Source: Lanius collurio (Eukaryota > Chordata > Aves > Passeriformes > Laniidae). Taken from it: DNA of 64,000 bases. The position numbers and the translations under genes are program-made. The stretch lies in assembly GCA_020086605.1 (NCBI GenBank), contig JACBWW010000048.1, forward strand, positions 3,198,326 through 3,262,325, read 5' to 3'. The notes under the pieces are model-generated. The model did no database searches. It saw only the letters and a program-made list of their open reading frames with translations, and was not told where the DNA came from. Shown here piece after piece: positions 26,427 through 37,795 of the stretch (within the stretch, counting starts at the first letter, position 1; the number at the start of each line of letters is the position of its first letter).

Positions 26427-27215
26427 TCATAGAATCATACAATCATTTAAGCTGGAAAAGACCTCTAAGATCATCAAGTCCAAATGCTAACCTGGCGTTG
26501 TTGTGTTCACCACTCAACCACACACCCTTTGGTCATATCAGGGATGATGATTCCATCACTACCCTAGGCAGCCTGTTCCAGTTCTTGATAACCCTTTCCA
26601 TGAAGAAATTTTAACTAATATCCAATTTAAACCTCCCATGGGGCAACTTGAAGCGATTTCATCTCATCCTGGCACTTGCTACCTGGGAGAAAAGACTGAC
26701 CCCCACCTGGCTACAATCTCCTTTCAGGTAGCTGTAGAGAGTGAAAAGTTCTCCCCTGAGACTCCTCTCACAGAGAACACCCACAGCTCCCTCAGCTGCT
26801 CCTCATCAGGCTTGTGCTCCACATCCTTCACCAGTTCCATTTCTCTTCTCTGGACATGCTCCAGCCCCTCAGTGTCCTTCCTGCAGTGAGGGGCCCAGAG
26901 CTGAACACAGGATTTGAGGGGAAGCCTCACCAGTGGTGAGTGCAGAGGGACAATCACTGCTATAAGCCTGCTGGCCACACTATTCCTGGTACAGGCCAGG
27001 ATGCCATTGGCTTTCTTGGCCACCTGGGCACATGCTGGCTCATGTTCAGTTGCTGTTGTCCAGCATCCCCAGATCCTTTTCCACCAGGCAGATTTTAGCT
27101 ACTTTGCCCCAAGCCTGTACCCTGCATGGGATAGTTGTAACCCCTCATCTTGAAGGCAGTGGTGCAAACCATCTTGTACCAGGGCCTTGGCTTGAATACC
27201 TCACAGGATTTCCAC
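26427..27215 (-). mobile_element. CR1 LINE, longest copy in the window
   Basis: The plus strand reads as the reverse complement of CR1 for about 790 bp. It starts with the octamer-type tail 'catagaatcatacaatcat', then 'agctggaaaagacctctaag', 'atcatcaagtccaa', 'ggcagcctgttccag', 'cacttgctacctgggagaaa', 'cagctgctcctcatcag', 'ttctctggacatgctccag', 'gtgaggggcccagagctgaa', 'ctggccacactattcctg', 'aggatgccattggctttctt' and 'aagcctgtaccctgcatggg'. Similarity fades over 27,130-27,215 and is lost. This spans the 3' UTR and the C-terminal part of the reverse-transcriptase ORF, read leftward. Stops and indels show that it is dead. The 3' end is at the left; the right end is the usual 5' truncation. Confidence 0.95.
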
Positions 27216-30200
27216 TCTGACAACATTGCAATCCTTGTGTTGCTGCCCTTTTGCTTCTGGACACCATAAATCATCATCTCTCTCTCCTTTTCTGTGTACA
27301 GAAAGAGGCTGTGCCTTAATCCCAGCCTGCATGAGACCCGAGGTAGATACCATCAGTGCTGGGAGGGGAGGTAGGAAAGGAGGATAGGGTTTTTTTGCGC
27401 TCGGTTCCTTTTTCCTGATATACTGGACAAACAGTTCCTTGGAAGCAGGAAGTACAAGAGAAAGCTGTTCAAGTATAAAGTAATATAAGATCCCAGTGTA
27501 AGAGCTCATTTCACTGATTGACTCAAAGATATCTAAAAATGGGAAATGTGACATTTTATTCAGTGGAGAACTCACTTTTTTTTGTTCCATTTCCAATGTC
27601 CCTATACACTGGTATCGATAGGAACCCTTGTTACCTTGAGAGAGTCCCACAGTCCACCATCATCACAGCTCCTGCTGTGCCTTGGGGTTTAGAGTGCAAA
27701 CTACAGAAGAAGAGACAGAAGTGTGGGCTTCATTATAACAATGCCCAGAGATATTGTTACCGAAATGCATCATTTCTGATGGCCTAAACCTGTGGCTTGT
27801 AAATTCTTCATGTGAGTAGTCCATGAAAATAAGCCTCCATCCTCCCTTGAGCTTTGAGAGATGCCAACCCTAACCCCAACTCACAAGGGTTGGAACTACA
27901 ATGGAGGAGAAATCCAGATTCATGTGACATCCCAATGGAACAGAAGTGTTTGAAAGTACATTGTTTATGTAAGTAAAGGTATGGAGGATTATTTCCTCAT
28001 TTGAAAATATTTTTAGTGAGAAGAAAGCTAATTTCCATAAAAGGCAAATAAACTGTTTCTCTCAATTTTCTTGCTTCAGGGTTTTTTGTAGTTGTCGTGG
28101 TTTTTTCATAGAACTGTCATTTTTTTTGTTTTGCATGTGATCTGTATAAACTCCTCCTATCAAACAAGGCAATGTAATGAATTGTATTGAGCTGTGTAAG
28201 TCCTAGCAGTTGGAAAACCAATACATTTCATGGCTGGCTATGCTTTGTTTTCCTTTAATGCAGACAATTTAATGTTAGCGATTGAATCAGTGAGTTTTCC
28301 AGCAAAAATGACAAGGCAGTCAACTTGAAATGTAGCATTATTAGCCATCATCTCTTCTAGTTTTGTGTGCATGTTGAGTGATCTGGGATGAAAAACTAAC
28401 AAGCACCTGTCAAATCTGAGACATCAGGTTTTCTGACAGAGGGCCCACTGGACATTCCTATCAAGAGAGCCTTTATGAGTAAACCGTGGAAATCTCTCTC
28501 AGACAAAAAGGAAACAGAGCTCATCAGATTCTGCAGACCCTTGACTTGGAGGGCATGCTGTCTCCAATGAAAGGCTTTTGATCACAATGCTTTTTTTATT
28601 CAGATTTGACTTCACATTATGGCTAATCAATACCTCGCAACAGTCTAAGTCCCCAGTTAGATGCACATCTCACAGTCAGGCAGGGAGACCTACTAATTGA
28701 GAAAATGTCAGAGACCCAGGTACCATTGCCCTCAGGCCATAGTCTTGCCTCAACTCAATCCTTTCTTCCTATCCCTGCCCCTCTTATCACAGTACCCTAG
28801 AAATGGTGGAAATAAAATTTAGAGACATGACAGGCACAGAAAAGCAGGATCAATTCCGTTCCTTTGCCACCAGTGTTTACTGCCTTCCCAGGTCTTCAAA
28901 GGGTGTTTTTCTTTCATAGCTTATGGTAAGTTAACCTTTTATAAATAGGAAGATGGTGAAATTAATGAATTTTAATATGTTTGATTTTTCTAGGCGTGAT
29001 ATTATATTGACTTTCTGAAAAAAATACTATCTCTTTAAAATCTCATTTGTTTATATAGAAACTGGAAGGTTTTTGCCATGTCTTCAATTTTTGAAATGTG
29101 TCCACTTTGAAAATTACCCCTCTCATCTTTCTGTATCATTTTTCACCAGTCAGACTTTTCAGGTGAATAATATGAAGTCCTGTATAAAAAAAGCAAGGTA
29201 ACTTCAAAATTAGGACATGGGGTATGTCCTCACGCAGGGCAACACCAAGAGATTTTGGCAGCAGCAGAAGGATGTCAGGCTGGCCTGTTTCCCAGTACCT
29301 GACTGAGGGTTTGTGTTCAGTGGAGCATCACGAGAGAGGTGCTCATTTCTGGTCCTCTGTGACCGCAGATATTAAAAATGAAGGGTTTTCCTTTTATTTG
29401 TCTCCTGCCTCCATTTGGCATTTTCCTGGCAGCATTGTTTGCCTAACCTCTGCCATAGCCATTTTCCTGAAAAAAACATGTTTGTAACCCTGGCTTTGTA
29501 AACTTTGGTAAACCAGCCGCTGGAGGGAGTCACAGTTTAGGGAGCTGCTGGAACTACTGCAACGGCTGCTGGAAAAACGCATTTTACTTTGGAAATTGCA
29601 TTATATGTCTGTCTTGTGTGAAATGAGTGTTCCATGGTTCTGTAAACATTTTTACATGGACTTAGTCATGGACTGAACTGGTCTTCCACATATACAAACA
29701 GTTCCTTCATCAAGGTGAGAGCTACTACCCACTTTTTCTTCTCTTCCATTACCTCTAGCCAAGTTGTGGCTCTGGACAGATGTTTCAGTGACAATATATT
29801 AAGTGGTGGAGAGAGAAAGAAAGACTAGATGTAGGTTAAGAAAAGGTAACAGTGCTTAGAGAATGGTGAGAAACGAAAGCAGAAGGAAAAAAAGTAGAAA
29901 ATGAGAAAACAAAAACCTGCATTGAAGATAAATACTTAGCTTTTGATCTGTGCATCATTTTTCCCCAGAATCCCTATCAGGAGCTCCTATTTTTGCTCCC
30001 TATTCTTTTTGCCATTCTTCACTTATATTCAGCAGCCCTTCTTCCCAGAACAAACATCTTAGAAGGTCAGATTGGACAGCTGCTTGCCTTGCAAATAAAA
30101 CAGTTTTAAAAAGCATACACTCCCATTAACTAATGACTAACCTGCCATATATATATATCTACTTGAAATTTCAGTCAAGCAATTATTAAAAAGGACTTAG

Positions 30201-31149
30201 CAAATATACCTGTATATGGGTAAATCTCTGAAATAATATTATTATAAAATCATTTTATTTCCCTCAGTTCACATTCTTATTTCTTTTTAAAGTTAAAAAA
30301 TTTCTTTCTTGTTTTTTAATTATGTTGTGAGGATGGAGAAATTAACTAAGTTTATTTTTTGAGAATAAAGAATTATTTTAAATTATTTTTAAAAAATATA
30401 AAAGGCCATTAAAGTAGATGAGAATGGAAAAAAATTAAGCAGAGAAAATTTCTGCGTTCAAAAATGAATATTACAGTGAACATTTTATGTGCAGTGAAGA
30501 CTTTTACACACATTTATCTTTTCAAATGGCTTAGACTGAAAAGACTAGTAGCAGAAATTGAAATGTTCTGAGTTTCCAATGGAGCATTCAGGGTCTGGGG
30601 TCAGGAATTCAACAACAAATGTCATATTTAGGGCACCCTGTCCTGCTAACAGAGTGAATCCTGAGAGAGTCCCTAGAACCACTTCAGGCTTAAAGCAGGG
30701 TTTTTCAAACTATATTAGTAGAAAGAACTTCCTAGAAAAAGGCAATGTGCAGGCTAATAAGGAAATAAAGAAAGATGAATAGAATTCTTGATGGTATAAG
30801 AGAAGGCAAGTATTTTCCAGCATGGGTGTCTGCTTCCACATTAATATTTAAGTATGTAACTACTCACCCACATCTGAAAATGTTGGTTTGTGTGGTTTAC
30901 CAAAGGCCAAAGTGGGATGAGTCTGAGAGGCAGGGTTAGTCTCTAATTCAGTTACCTAGATTGGGTTGCCCTTCCTGCTGCTAAGATGGTCCCTCCTGCC
31001 CCATGCTCACCAGATTTGTTGGCACCCTTGCAGGAGAACCAGCACTGTCCCAGTACACACAGTGAGGACTGCCAGAGCACTGGGCTGTGATGGGGACAGC
31101 AATCACAGCCAGCACCAAACTGATCTGCAGTCCTCTTCCCCTTCCCCCT
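27216..31149. other. Unique non-coding stretch
   Basis: No gene was recognised. A 149-codon minus-strand open frame at 27,650-27,201 begins in unique DNA and runs into the faded CR1 end, so it is not a gene (see rejected items). The phrase 'aaccctaacccc' at about 27,866 is a single telomere-like unit and a half. A short (AT)6 lies at 30,147-30,158. Confidence 0.5.
30147..30158. repeat. (AT)6 microsatellite
   Basis: Six perfect AT units. Confidence 0.9.
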
Positions 31150-31287
31150 AAAAAACCCCAAATCCAACCCTTCCTTCCCCCCCCCAAAAAACCCACAAAA
31201 CAGAAAACAAGCAACAAAACAACAACAACAACAAAAATAGCAACAACCAAAGAGAAAAAAACCCAAACAAACAGAAAAAAGAAGGAG
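31150..31287. repeat. A/C-rich low-complexity tract
   Basis: About 140 bp on the plus strand consists almost entirely of A and C, with C10 near 31,177 followed by CAA and AAC steps. It gives spurious open frames on both strands (Thr/Lys-rich forward, Phe/Leu/Gly-rich reverse). Pure strand asymmetry of this kind can form unusual structures or result from tail expansion. Confidence 0.9.
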
Positions 31288-31560
31288 TATCTATAGAGTT
31301 GAGTTTTATACAAAAGCATTTGTCTGGCAAGAAGAAGGTGGGAAGAGAAGCAGGCTGGGGACAACCAGCAATCTTAGGAAAAATATCTAAACAACGATAC
31401 CCATTGCTTTCCCCACTGAAGGATTTGTTAAATCCCTGTACCTTCTCAGTCTACACAAAAAAAAGCTCTAGAGAAGTACTTCGAAATATTTACCTTTAAA
31501 TCTTGAATTTTCAGTTTAATCCAGAGACTCTGTCAGCAAGATGAATCAAAATATTAAAAA

Positions 31561-31613
31561 AGAATAGAATAGAATAGAATAGAATAGAATAGGACTAGAC
31601 TAGACTAGACTAG
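31561..31613. repeat. Compound pentanucleotide repeat (AGAAT)6-(ACTAG)4
   Basis: Six AGAAT units (31,561-31,590) are followed after three bases by four ACTAG units (31,594-31,613), all perfect. The second array can be derived from the first by changes in one unit followed by spread, so the two arose in sequence. Confidence 0.97.
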
Positions 31614-34600
31614 AATGTATAATGTCCACAAAATTCATGTTACTATAGGACTAGCGTACTTTTAGCTACAAGTCACCCATTTTCCCTCAAAGAAGGAAAG
31701 TGCAGGTAGCCTATATTCAAAGAGCAGAGGTAGAATGTAATTTCTCTAATTCTCTCCATTATTTCAATGTTAGCTGGGGAAAACTGTTTGGCAGGATGTT
31801 AAGAGTCTGAAAGTAGGGAATAAAAAGTGTTTTACAGGCTGAAATCTGGCCAGAGTCCTTTTTTTCTTCACTGCTCTCACTTTTTGTTGACTGCCTCATG
31901 CATGCTATTTTATACCTGTATCTTCTCTGTATGATCACATTAATTACATTCCATCCATTCCACTTTGATATCTCATTAAAATCTTATAAATGATCATGCA
32001 GTGACCTTGAAGGACATGCATAATACATGAAAGTAAACCTGCAGTAAAATGTATTCTTTCACTCCTGACTGGCTACATCCCACATTTCTTTTTCCTATCC
32101 CCAATGACCCCAATATGGGGAGTTATGCTAGCTGAGCCAAGGTATGCAGTAGTGTGCAAATCCACTAACTCCATTAGCTTTCCCTACTGATGACAGCTGC
32201 AATATGTTAATGGCTTATGTTTGGATGTGATGGCCCTGCTACTACTTAGGGCACTATGCTAATTACCATAAGATGGTGACAACAGGTGCAAGTGTCACTT
32301 CATATTATCATCATGTGTATGAGAAAAATAGCTAGCAGCACCAAAAGCAACTCAAGAAAATGTAAACTTTAGTCAGCAGCCTGTGATTCTCTGAAGAACT
32401 ATTCTTTAATGCTTATGATTAAAGGATTTACAGGCGGATATTGTTGCTTTTTCTGCAAGTACAGTAATTTTGAATTCATAGGGATGTCTTCACAAGCTAT
32501 TTAAAGTTATGTCTCAACAGCATACGCTTATGTGGTAGTTCAAGTAAAATGCAGAAGGCCAGCATTTATGGAGGTTTCCTTACAGAATAAGAGTTTTACT
32601 AAACCACTTTTACTGCAGTGAATACATATTGGAATAGACATGATTTCCAGCTGAATGAAATCACTGTGTTTCGCTGGCCTTGTGCTCGTAACATAGCTCT
32701 GCTCTATTGTCCGATTTGCTTATGTATATGTATAATTTTCTTCCTCCTTCTTTGTCAGGGGTTAGTACATCCCTTTTTCTTGATAGACAGCAATTTACTG
32801 AAGCCCAGTGGTGGTCTTCCAGAAGGCTGAGCCAGCAAGATTTTTGCCATTTTACCCTTAATGTAGTCTTACTATTGTAAGAGAAATTTAATAGAACGTA
32901 CATGGACACACCTTAATCCTTTGTTAGAAACAAAAATACCTTAGGAGACACTTTATATGAAGTAGTGAATACCTATTCTATTCTGCCAACTGTTATTGGA
33001 ATAAAAAGGTTTTTCTCAAATTTTTTTTCTATTGTTACAAACATTAGTCATTATATCACCCCCTGAGAAGCTAGGATAAAACTGGAAAATAGAGCTACTT
33101 CTGAATTTCCAAATGAAGTGGGTTGGTCTTGAGATTCTGTATTGAGCATTCTCACAACTCTTAGACTGTGATGATCATGTTGAAGAAGAGACTTTTTTCC
33201 TAAAGGCTAAACTGTGCAAATGCAAAATTAAAATGTAAGTTGTATTTTAAAATAAAATGCAAAACTGCATATTTGAAGAAAATTTCAATTTATACAGAAG
33301 GAAAAAAGGATCATGGTTCATCTGCCTCTAAGCTGAAGACCAGCACATCTTTTGCCCAGCTTGAGAATTTCTGTTTATCTATGCTACTTCACAGACTCAA
33401 TGCTCAAGGGCTTCATGGTCCCTGTTCTTTTCATAGTTGAGGCTCACTGTGTGGAATCGTCTCAAAATAACTTATCCCTTCACTGTAACCCTTCCACAGA
33501 TGAAACTGAACACATAAGGGGAATAGAAATTTGTCCACAGATTCCATTGGATAAATTAAATGGGAGCAACTACAGACCTTGTGAGGGCTTGTTTTCAGTA
33601 GAGTAAGATGTTTGTCAGCATAAATAGTATTACTTTTATCAACAGGATAAAATTCTCCACTGATGCCTTGCCTTCCTACAAGGGTTTTTCTTTGTGCTTG
33701 GGGGTTTTAAGTACATGGGAAAGCAGCATCACATCTGATCTGAGAGGTGTATTTTCTCAGCCCAGGATATACTAATGCCATGTTGTGATAAGCTTGGTAC
33801 TAACAGATAAAAATACTGCTGGGAAATCAGACAAAGGAAAAGGTCAATGATGGGTCTCAGTTCTGAAATAAAAATGGTGGTGTAAATGCTTGAAGATTTG
33901 CCCTTAATGGTACGCTATGCTCTATACTGGTTTTAAGGCAGGACAGTGATATTGACAGACTTTGATCGCTTGTATAACTATAGGCACAGAATATATGAGT
34001 ATTTTTCATTAATCTAGGTGATCAATTTGCTGTATTTCAGTTGAAATGCTTTTCTGTCTTTCTTTTTTCATTTAGCAGATCTCATAGATAAGTAGAGACT
34101 AGAGAGGGATTAATAAAGAGCAACTAATTACACATGACTTTCCAAAGATAGTCCTTGAGAATGAAAAAGTAAATTAAAAAGCAATAGATTTGTCATTTTA
34201 TGATTTTATGCCTTTACACATGGCAGTATCTGGCTGACACTTATTTGTTGGGCATGAAGAAGTTCTGCTAAGTACAAGTGCATCTTGACTGACTATAAAT
34301 TCTCAGAGCTTTATAAAAATGGAGGAACAAAATTCAGTTCACCTGTCTGCAGAAAGTTTAGCCAGTGTCATACAGAGCTATAAATGTTGCTTTATCCAAC
34401 CTGCTCTAGTGTTCTCTTTCCCTGTATGTGCCACCATGCTTTACATACAGCTTTAATTATTCCTCCTTGTGTCCCTGTCTCTCACTTGAGAATGCAGATG
34501 TAAGATGATTATTTTACACTAAAAAGTCCTATCTTTTGTCTCTATATACATGGCATAAGAGGTGTATATATTGAGATGTAATGTTCCTACATAGAATAAA

Positions 34601-36999
34601 GTGCTTCAGGTCGAGCTCAATATATTCTATGGGTAACCATATCCTAGTAGAAGAAATTGTAGGGAATTTTCAGTGGAAAACAAAACAATTTCTATTTCCA
34701 GTGCACTTTTTTACCTCCATAAATGGCAACACTACAAAGAGATTCATATCCCTAACACACATACCCATAGCTAAAATAGAAACCAAAAAATAAGAGTTGA
34801 CAAGTGAACATAAAAAGGGAGGACTGTGTCCTGAAAAACAGTTTATTCCATGCCACCATGTGTGACCCAAAAGTCTGATTTCTACATACAGGTGTGCTTG
34901 AAAATGTTAAGATAAAAAATGAAAAGTGTTAATTTTTCCATGACAATGAAAGTGTTTGGACAAATTCCATGATCTTCAGAAGCATATTATAAAAGCATGA
35001 ACTTCTATCACAAAGCAGAAAAAGCTTCTGACCCTCCTCAGCAACATGACCTGCTCCCTTATCACATCCAGCTGCAGTGATTATGCTGCTATGAAATTCC
35101 TTTCCCATATTTCCATCCAGGCAATTATAGGTGCTGTTGAAAATCCTAAAGGCCAGCCCTCACTTCACTTAAACACACAAGCAGCTACACTGAAATCAAT
35201 GACAAATTTGCATAAATAAAGCAAGACCTAGAAATTCTTCTCAAGTTTTCCCTGTGTTCCATCTAGAAAGAGTGAGACAGTAGAAGGAATGTACTATTCT
35301 CTGATAAATCACTTAACTCCCCATGACTAATAATCTCAAAACAACCACTTTTTTAGTGACTATTTCCATTTTATTTGCTGTCTGCTGCAAATATATCATC
35401 TGCAAGAAAACCCTGTGTTCATACTTAGAGTATACTCTGCAAACTTCTAGTCAATATCTCCTCTTGGTCTTCTAATTAACTCTTAGATTTTGCAATTTAA
35501 AAAAAAAAATGTAAGTGTAAATCCCCCCCTTCCCAAAGCAGACACATAAAAAATGTTGTTATTGTCACTCTGTTGAAGCACATTGTCTGAATTACATTCC
35601 CCCTGTTGAGACTTAGCCTGAATGAATTGTAACTGCAGTATGTCCAACTGTTTCTTAAATAATTCCCATTTTTTTTCTGCACCAGGTTTCCTACACAGTC
35701 ATGAGATCTGGCATCATTTCCATCAAGATCATTCAGTTGTTTATGTTACCACAAGCTATTCCTTCTACTTGAACTGAAAGTGTAAGCAATTTATACTGTA
35801 GCATATAATGAAAACCTGTTTATCTTCCAGAAAAAACATCCTTAATTTATACAGTTAGCTCCATCAACATGCCTTATAGTATTATAAGTTTTGCAAAACT
35901 TCCACTGAGACAAAACTAATTTTATTGCTTCATCCTCTTTTTTGTATTGTGAATATGTGATCCCTAAATCAGCCCTGCTCTATTTATCAAGATGGGCTGA
36001 TTTTCTAGCTCTGGGTGCCAAGAGCCTCTGATCATGAAGTTCAGTCAATAAACTGACTTCAGTAAGTAAGCAATTATGCATTGCCTCTGGAAACATGCTT
36101 CCCACCTTACAGGTTTTGCATACTTGTTATCCCAGTAAGTATCTGTGAAATTAAAATCCCCCATGATCAAAGTTCCAGATTTTTTTATAAGTATCTCTTA
36201 GCTGTAAACATGTTGTTTGTTTCAGTTATTCTAAAACACAATTTACAAGGTAAAGTGTCTACAGTCACCACTGTAAGTTGTTTCTTTTAATCAAGCAGCT
36301 ATGTACCAGAAAAGTGAAACACTATTTTGCATATACACGGTTAAAATATACAAGCCATAAACAATAACGCTTCTTCAGAGCTCATGGTTTATTAAATGCA
36401 ACAAAATTAAAATGACATGAATTTTGCTCTAACCTATGAACAACCAAGAAAGACCAAGCATGTCATCCTCATGTCATTTACTTAAACACCAAAAAAAATG
36501 CCATCTCCAAAACCTTTTTATTGGGGGTAGGATAAGTACTGTGCAGGGGTTTTAGAGTAACAAAACTAATTTGGAGCAATGTAATTGAATATTCAATTCT
36601 AATTAAAAAAACTGAGCAAGAATTAACTAAATACGTATGTATTTGAGGATTGAAAAAAGAGATTTAAAAAAAAAAGGTTATAGTTTTGCATTTCTGCCTG
36701 TGTTTCAATACAGTACTTTAATCTCTCAAACACCAATACATTAAAACAAAATGTATAACTTTTTGTTGAAATATTTCTTTTTTTCTCTTTCTTTACCTTG
36801 AACAAAAAATTAGGACACTGAATTTGCAGAAAGTTATTTATAGTGGAGAAATACATACCAGAGTATTTGAAATTTCTACCTGAATAAATGTTGGTGGGTG
36901 GCTTATTTTGACTGTTTGTCACCTACCAAATGCCTCACTGAGGCTTCAGGAAGCTACAAAGTAGGCCTAGATGTTAATTGAATAGACAGGCAAAATGAT
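31614..36999. other. Unique non-coding stretch
   Basis: No gene or repeat was recognised. About 32,110-32,460 looks like a conserved non-coding element (see findings). Open frames are under 85 codons and featureless. Confidence 0.5.
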
Positions 37000-37795
37000 T
37001 ATTTGCATTTTTCTCTAATCTTTCTTCTCCCACACCTTCTCTGCGACTTTCTTACTTGACTGCTGTGGAAAACACCATCATCCTACTTACTGTTCAAGCC
37101 CATAAACAAGTCTTCTGCTTGGATCTCTGCCTAGGTACTGTCATCTAAACTAATATATTTGAGATTTTATTTTTAAACAGCAGAAGATAAGTCCTTTCCT
37201 GCCCACTTACACAGAGAAGTCTTTTATCACTTCATTTCTATATTGCTCCTCCTTTTTAATCTCTGTTCTTGACAAACAGAATGTTTCTCTATTTATATAT
37301 TTGCTGCAGACAGCATACCTACCTGGCATTTTGACCACATTTGGCTTGTTACATAGGAATATTTTGCCAGTCACATCAACTTTAAAGCTTCCTCTTTTCA
37401 CCAAGAAGATCCTTCACACAGTGCCAGATGCTGAGGTAAATTCTCAGGTTAACAGTTTCACAAGTTTTCTTTGTTAGAAAGGTGCCCCACCTAGAAGATG
37501 CCCCACTGCTTAGAAGATGCCCCACTCTTGAAAAACAGAGTGTCCAATCTCCTTTAAATTCCTCCCTAAAGTTCTCTCTGACTACAAATATCTCTGGAGA
37601 ACTATGCAATTTTTAGACCAAGGCTCCACTTGCCTTCTCTTTTTTACCTGCACAGATGCACTGTATACCCTGTGCATCTCTCTTGCTGTGCCTTGCTTGA
37701 GCTCTGTCTGTCTGCTCTTTGGAGCAAGGATCATGAGCTTTTGTTTAGGCTCACCCACCCACAAAGTGCTGGTCACTTTGGGCCACTAGTAGGGA
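37000..37795 (+). mobile_element. Probable L2/CR1-like LINE remnant with 3' tail
   Basis: The final segment 'tgctctttggagcaaggatcatgagcttttgtt' (about 37,713-37,746) followed by 'aaagtgctggtcac' and 'ccactagtaggg' matches the order of the sauropsid L2-like 3' end seen at 51.2 kb ('tgctctttagggcagggaccatcttt'). The roughly 700 bp upstream is pyrimidine-biased, as in the 49-51 kb copy. The tail match is weaker than at 51.2 kb, and the left limit is a guess from composition. Confidence 0.4.
37475..37527. repeat. Three tandem copies of a 17-19-bp unit
   Basis: The unit 'tagaagatgccccact' occurs at 37,492-37,507 and 37,511-37,526, preceded by a diverged copy 'tagaaaggtgccccac' at 37,475-37,490. 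It is a local expansion inside the pyrimidine-rich remnant. Confidence 0.9.

Noticed and set aside
26638..27220. Open frames of 60-99 codons on both strands
   Set aside because: They lie inside the CR1 copy. The minus-strand frames partly echo CR1 reverse-transcriptase coding but are broken, and the plus-strand ones are antisense to it.
27201..27650. 149-codon minus-strand open frame, the longest without Ns
   Set aside because: Its 3' part lies in the faded end of the CR1 element and the rest has no recognisable protein feature; the length is compatible with chance.
27866..27880. Telomere-like 'aaccctaacccc'
   Set aside because: Barely two units with a mismatch, too short to call.
31087..31364. 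Thr/Lys-rich and Phe/Gly-rich open frames
   Set aside because: Generated by the A/C-rich low-complexity tract.
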